The notes under the pieces are model-generated. The model saw only the letters and a list, made by a program, of their open reading frames with translations. It ran no database searches and was not told the DNA's origin. From Candidatus Bathyarchaeota archaeon (GTDB lineage: Archaea; Thermoproteota; Bathyarchaeia; 40CM-2-53-6; FEN-987), in NCBI GenBank assembly GCA_003152955.1, contig PMBQ01000147.1, positions 7,654-14,646 on the forward strand: 6,993 nucleotides of DNA. Reading direction: 5' to 3'. Made by a program: the position numbers and the translations under genes. Below are positions 5,061 to 6,993 of this stretch, in pieces; position 1 is the first letter of the stretch, and the number at the start of each line of letters is the position of its first letter.

Positions 5061-6278
5061 CTATGTTAGCTCAAGTTCCTTATCTATGCTCGCGAGGTTG
5101 TCAATACCTTTTGACGTGATCACTACGGTGTCCTCAATCCTCACTCCCCCATATCTGGGCAAGTAAACACCTGGTTCCACCGTAACCACTTGTCCGCGCT
5201 TCAACGGGTCCTTGCTTAGGAAAGAGAGATACGGTCTTTCACCGATCGTTAGTCCCACTCCATGTCCGAGGGAATGGGTGAACCCTGAATCTATGCTCTT
5301 GGATTTTCCTTCAAAAATCTCTCTAACAGTCCTGTAGCCGTAACGCTCGATAACTCGGCAGGCCTCAAGCATCGCAGCCTCACCCGTCACACCTTCCCGA
5401 AGCAAGTCCAAGCCAGCGTTCTGCGCTTCGCTGACCGATTCAAACAGCCTTTTGGCTTTAGCATCAGCTCTGCCTATCACGAAAGATCGCGTCAAGTCAA
5501 ACCAGTAGCCAGTGCCTGCTTGCGGGAAAATGTCAAAAACTATGGGTTTTCCTTCCCTGATCTGGTCCGTCGGGATGCCCGCGTTGTGCGGGTCTGCGCC
5601 AGAGGTACCTATCGCGAAAATTGTGCCTTCGGGCGCAATCAGATCTTGTTGGGCTAGTCCTGATGAAATCAATTTCTTCACGTCGCCTACGGTAGCTCGC
5701 GTCTTGCCTAGGTATAGATGACCTCGCTTTCGCTTCATGTTTCGAAGCAATTTCAAAACGGATTCCACAATTTCAGCAGTCTTTTTGCCTACCCGACTAA
5801 TTTCGTCGATCTCCGTACGGTTTTTTGTCGCTCGTACGGATTCGAGCACTGTTGGAGAGATCTCACCCACGACTCTTGCGCCCAGTTTGCGCAATTCATC
5901 GACTAAGTAGATTCCCGAAGAGAGATCGTTGCGACCGGAAATAGTTACGTTGCCATGAATACCCTCACTTTTGAGAATTGACGTTACTAGATGCGCGTAA
6001 GCGTTATCGCGTCCGTATTTTGCAGTCAAATTCTCCAATCCCCACTCAGTATATGTCTTGATTCTTTTCACTCTGCCGAGTCTCCGAGCGGTCCCAATAT
6101 CTAGGCCGCTGGTTAGGAGCAGTGGGTCATGATCTAGCCGTTTGATGTAGATTCCTCCTCTGGCGAGGTTACCTCCTGTAACGTACGCTAGGTCTGGGTT
6201 GCCTAGGGTCGTGTCGCCGTAAACGACAATGCCTTGAAGATTTCTCTTCGCCATCTCTTGATCCAGATTCTTGAGCAT
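5061..6278 (-). CDS. M24-family metallopeptidase, Xaa-Pro dipeptidase type
   Basis: This 405-residue protein has the two-domain layout of aminopeptidase P and prolidase: a creatinase-like N-terminal domain (about 1-140) and a pita-bread catalytic domain (about 145-400). All five metal ligands are visible: Asp249 (VFDIFP), Asp261 (WFDLTRSF), His339 (SLGHGVGL), Glu368 (VEPGVY) and Glu382 (RIEDTV). The supporting His231 (DPHNAG) is also present, so it should be an active cytoplasmic enzyme with a two-metal centre, cleaving X-Pro bonds. Whether it prefers dipeptides or longer peptides cannot be read from sequence. The ATG at 6278 has GGTGG (6289-6293) ten bases upstream. It lies between pcc1 (34-base gap) and the adenosine-kinase-like gene (17-base gap) on the same strand, probably in one transcript. 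No functional link to KEOPS is evident. Confidence 0.92.
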   Translation of the reverse strand: MLKNLDQEMAKRNLQGIVVYGDTTLGNPDLAYVTGGNLARGGIYIKRLDHDPLLLTSGLDIGTARRLGRVKRIKTYTEWGLENLTAKYGRDNAYAHLVTSILKSEGIHGNVTISGRNDLSSGIYLVDELRKLGARVVGEISPTVLESVRATKNRTEIDEISRVGKKTAEIVESVLKLLRNMKRKRGHLYLGKTRATVGDVKKLISSGLAQQDLIAPEGTIFAIGTSGADPHNAGIPTDQIREGKPIVFDIFPQAGTGYWFDLTRSFVIGRADAKAKRLFESVSEAQNAGLDLLREGVTGEAAMLEACRVIERYGYRTVREIFEGKSKSIDSGFTHSLGHGVGLTIGERPYLSFLSKDPLKRGQVVTVEPGVYLPRYGGVRIEDTVVITSKGIDNLASIDKELELT

Positions 6279-6312
6279 AGAAATGCGTCCACCGAAGATT
6301 CTGTTGCGAGTT

Positions 6313-6597
6313 CTAATTTCTATCTATCCGTGAGCTTGCTCGTTCGAGCTGGAGAACGGCACTGCAGGTGTTCATGGATGCCCTAATCAGTCGTAGGTAT
6401 GAGCTCATTATCGCGCGTAAAGTGGTCGAGTCATTTCCTTCGAACCTCAAAATCAGTTGTTTTCCTCGTGCAACGATTGTTGCATGAGCTTTCGTGCCGG
6501 CTGGATGGGCGGCTTCTGGTCCTAGTGCGTCTGCGATCGCTCGCATTTGCCTCTCGGATCGAAATGGAATTCGAAGAGAAGCGCCGGCCTTAGTCAT
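6313..6597 (-). CDS. pcc1: KEOPS complex subunit Pcc1
   Basis: Pcc1 is the small dimerising subunit of KEOPS (Kae1, Bud32, Cgi121, Pcc1), which attaches threonylcarbamoyl to A37 of ANN-decoding tRNAs to make t6A. Pcc1 bridges Kae1 and contributes to tRNA binding. Seen in 94 residues: an N-terminal strand ASLRIPF, a first helix ERQMRAIADALGPEA, a two-strand stretch ATIVARGKQLILRFEGND, and a second helix TTLRAIMSSYLRLIRASMNTCSAVLQL. This beta-alpha-beta-beta-alpha order and the LxxxEGxDxxxLRAxxNSxLR-like block are diagnostic, although the usual Asn-Ser is Ser-Ser here. The ATG at 6597 overlaps the upstream stop by eight bases (ATGACTAA), so translation is probably coupled. It has only a weak GGA upstream. 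Length is normal. The other KEOPS subunits are not in this window. Confidence 0.87.
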   Translation of the reverse strand: MTKAGASLRIPFRSERQMRAIADALGPEAAHPAGTKAHATIVARGKQLILRFEGNDSTTLRAIMSSYLRLIRASMNTCSAVLQLERASSRIDRN

Positions 6598-6993
6598 GTA
6601 AATTCCAGAGAAGCCTTGAAATCAGCAACCTTGGTCCCACCTCTTGTTGTGCTGGTGGGGAAGTCAAGGCGAGAAGAATGGAACCATCTCCGATTTCGCT
6701 GACATGAAGCGTCGACTTGATTTCAGAACTAGTCGAGAGAGTTGATTCGGCTAGGCCCAGAATCGTTGATAGATGGCGGATAAATCGACGTGTCGGTTCT
6801 GACACTTTGGCATCGTAAGTTACCGCTTCAGCGGTATGTTTTCCCGGGTGAGCGTATTCCCTCCCAAGTTTGACCGCTCTTAGAAGTACCGAAGGTGCAA
6901 GACGCGCTAGACCTCGAGCCTCAACTTTGAAGAAGTCAATCCTTCCTGGCCCACCATTCCATCGCTGCAATATCATTACGTATTCAAGTCCTT
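6590..6993 (-). CDS. Unrecognised protein upstream of pcc1, possibly 5'-truncated
   Basis: I do not recognise this family. The frame stays open to the right edge, so the gene may extend further. An ATG at 6976 would give a complete protein of 128 residues, but no well-spaced ribosome binding site decides this. Visible: an Arg/Lys-rich first half with the segments WNGGPGRIDFFKVEARGLARL, LLRAVKLGREYAHPGKHTAEAV and PTRRFIRHLSTIL, then a Ser/Thr-rich linker and a strand-like end with GDGSILLALTSPP. No signal peptide, membrane segment or zinc site. It overlaps pcc1 by eight bases, so the two are likely cotranslated. In several TACK archaea pcc1 follows rps15 and a DHH/RecJ-like gene, so this might be the C-terminal end of such a protein. 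I see no DHHA1 GGH motif to confirm that, and it remains a guess from gene order. Confidence 0.6.
   Translation of the reverse strand, partial: GLEYVMILQRWNGGPGRIDFFKVEARGLARLAPSVLLRAVKLGREYAHPGKHTAEAVTYDAKVSEPTRRFIRHLSTILGLAESTLSTSSEIKSTLHVSEIGDGSILLALTSPPAQQEVGPRLLISRLLWNLHD

Overview
This window looks like an ordinary stretch of an archaeal chromosome, with no sign of a mobile or accessory element. The archaeal assignment rests on the RNA polymerase stalk subunit Rpo7, the elongation factor Spt4, initiation factor aIF2 gamma, a DUF359 GTP-dependent dephospho-CoA kinase and the KEOPS subunit Pcc1. These are archaeal, or shared only by archaea and eukaryotes. A TACK-type archaeon is plausible, but the lineage cannot be fixed from this sequence alone.

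Layout. Positions 1-2785 hold a minus-strand gene string, read right to left: aIF2 gamma, an Fcf1-like PIN-domain protein, rpo7, spt4, and the 5' part of DUF359, which runs off the left edge. Several junctions overlap or lie within a few bases, so this is probably one information-processing operon. Positions 2786-3112 are a divergent intergenic region of about 330 bp with inverted repeats and weak promoter candidates. Positions 3113-4537 hold the only plus-strand gene, cysteinyl-tRNA synthetase. It meets the next minus-strand string tail to tail with 20 bp between stop codons.

Positions 4558-6993 hold that second string, read right to left: an unrecognised gene open to the right edge, pcc1, an M24 metallopeptidase (Xaa-Pro dipeptidase type) and a COG1839 adenosine-specific-kinase-like protein.

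Functionally the window covers transcription elongation (Rpo7, Spt4), initiator-tRNA delivery (aIF2 gamma), tRNA charging (CysS), tRNA t6A modification (Pcc1), probable rRNA processing (PIN), CoA synthesis (DUF359) and peptide and nucleoside metabolism. I did not find a convincing undescribed system. The points most worth a second look are two substitutions at normally invariant positions (aIF2 gamma P-loop Asn35, CysS zinc-ligand Asp208), a 13-bp hairpin in the divergent region, the unidentified right-edge gene and heavy use of TTG starts.
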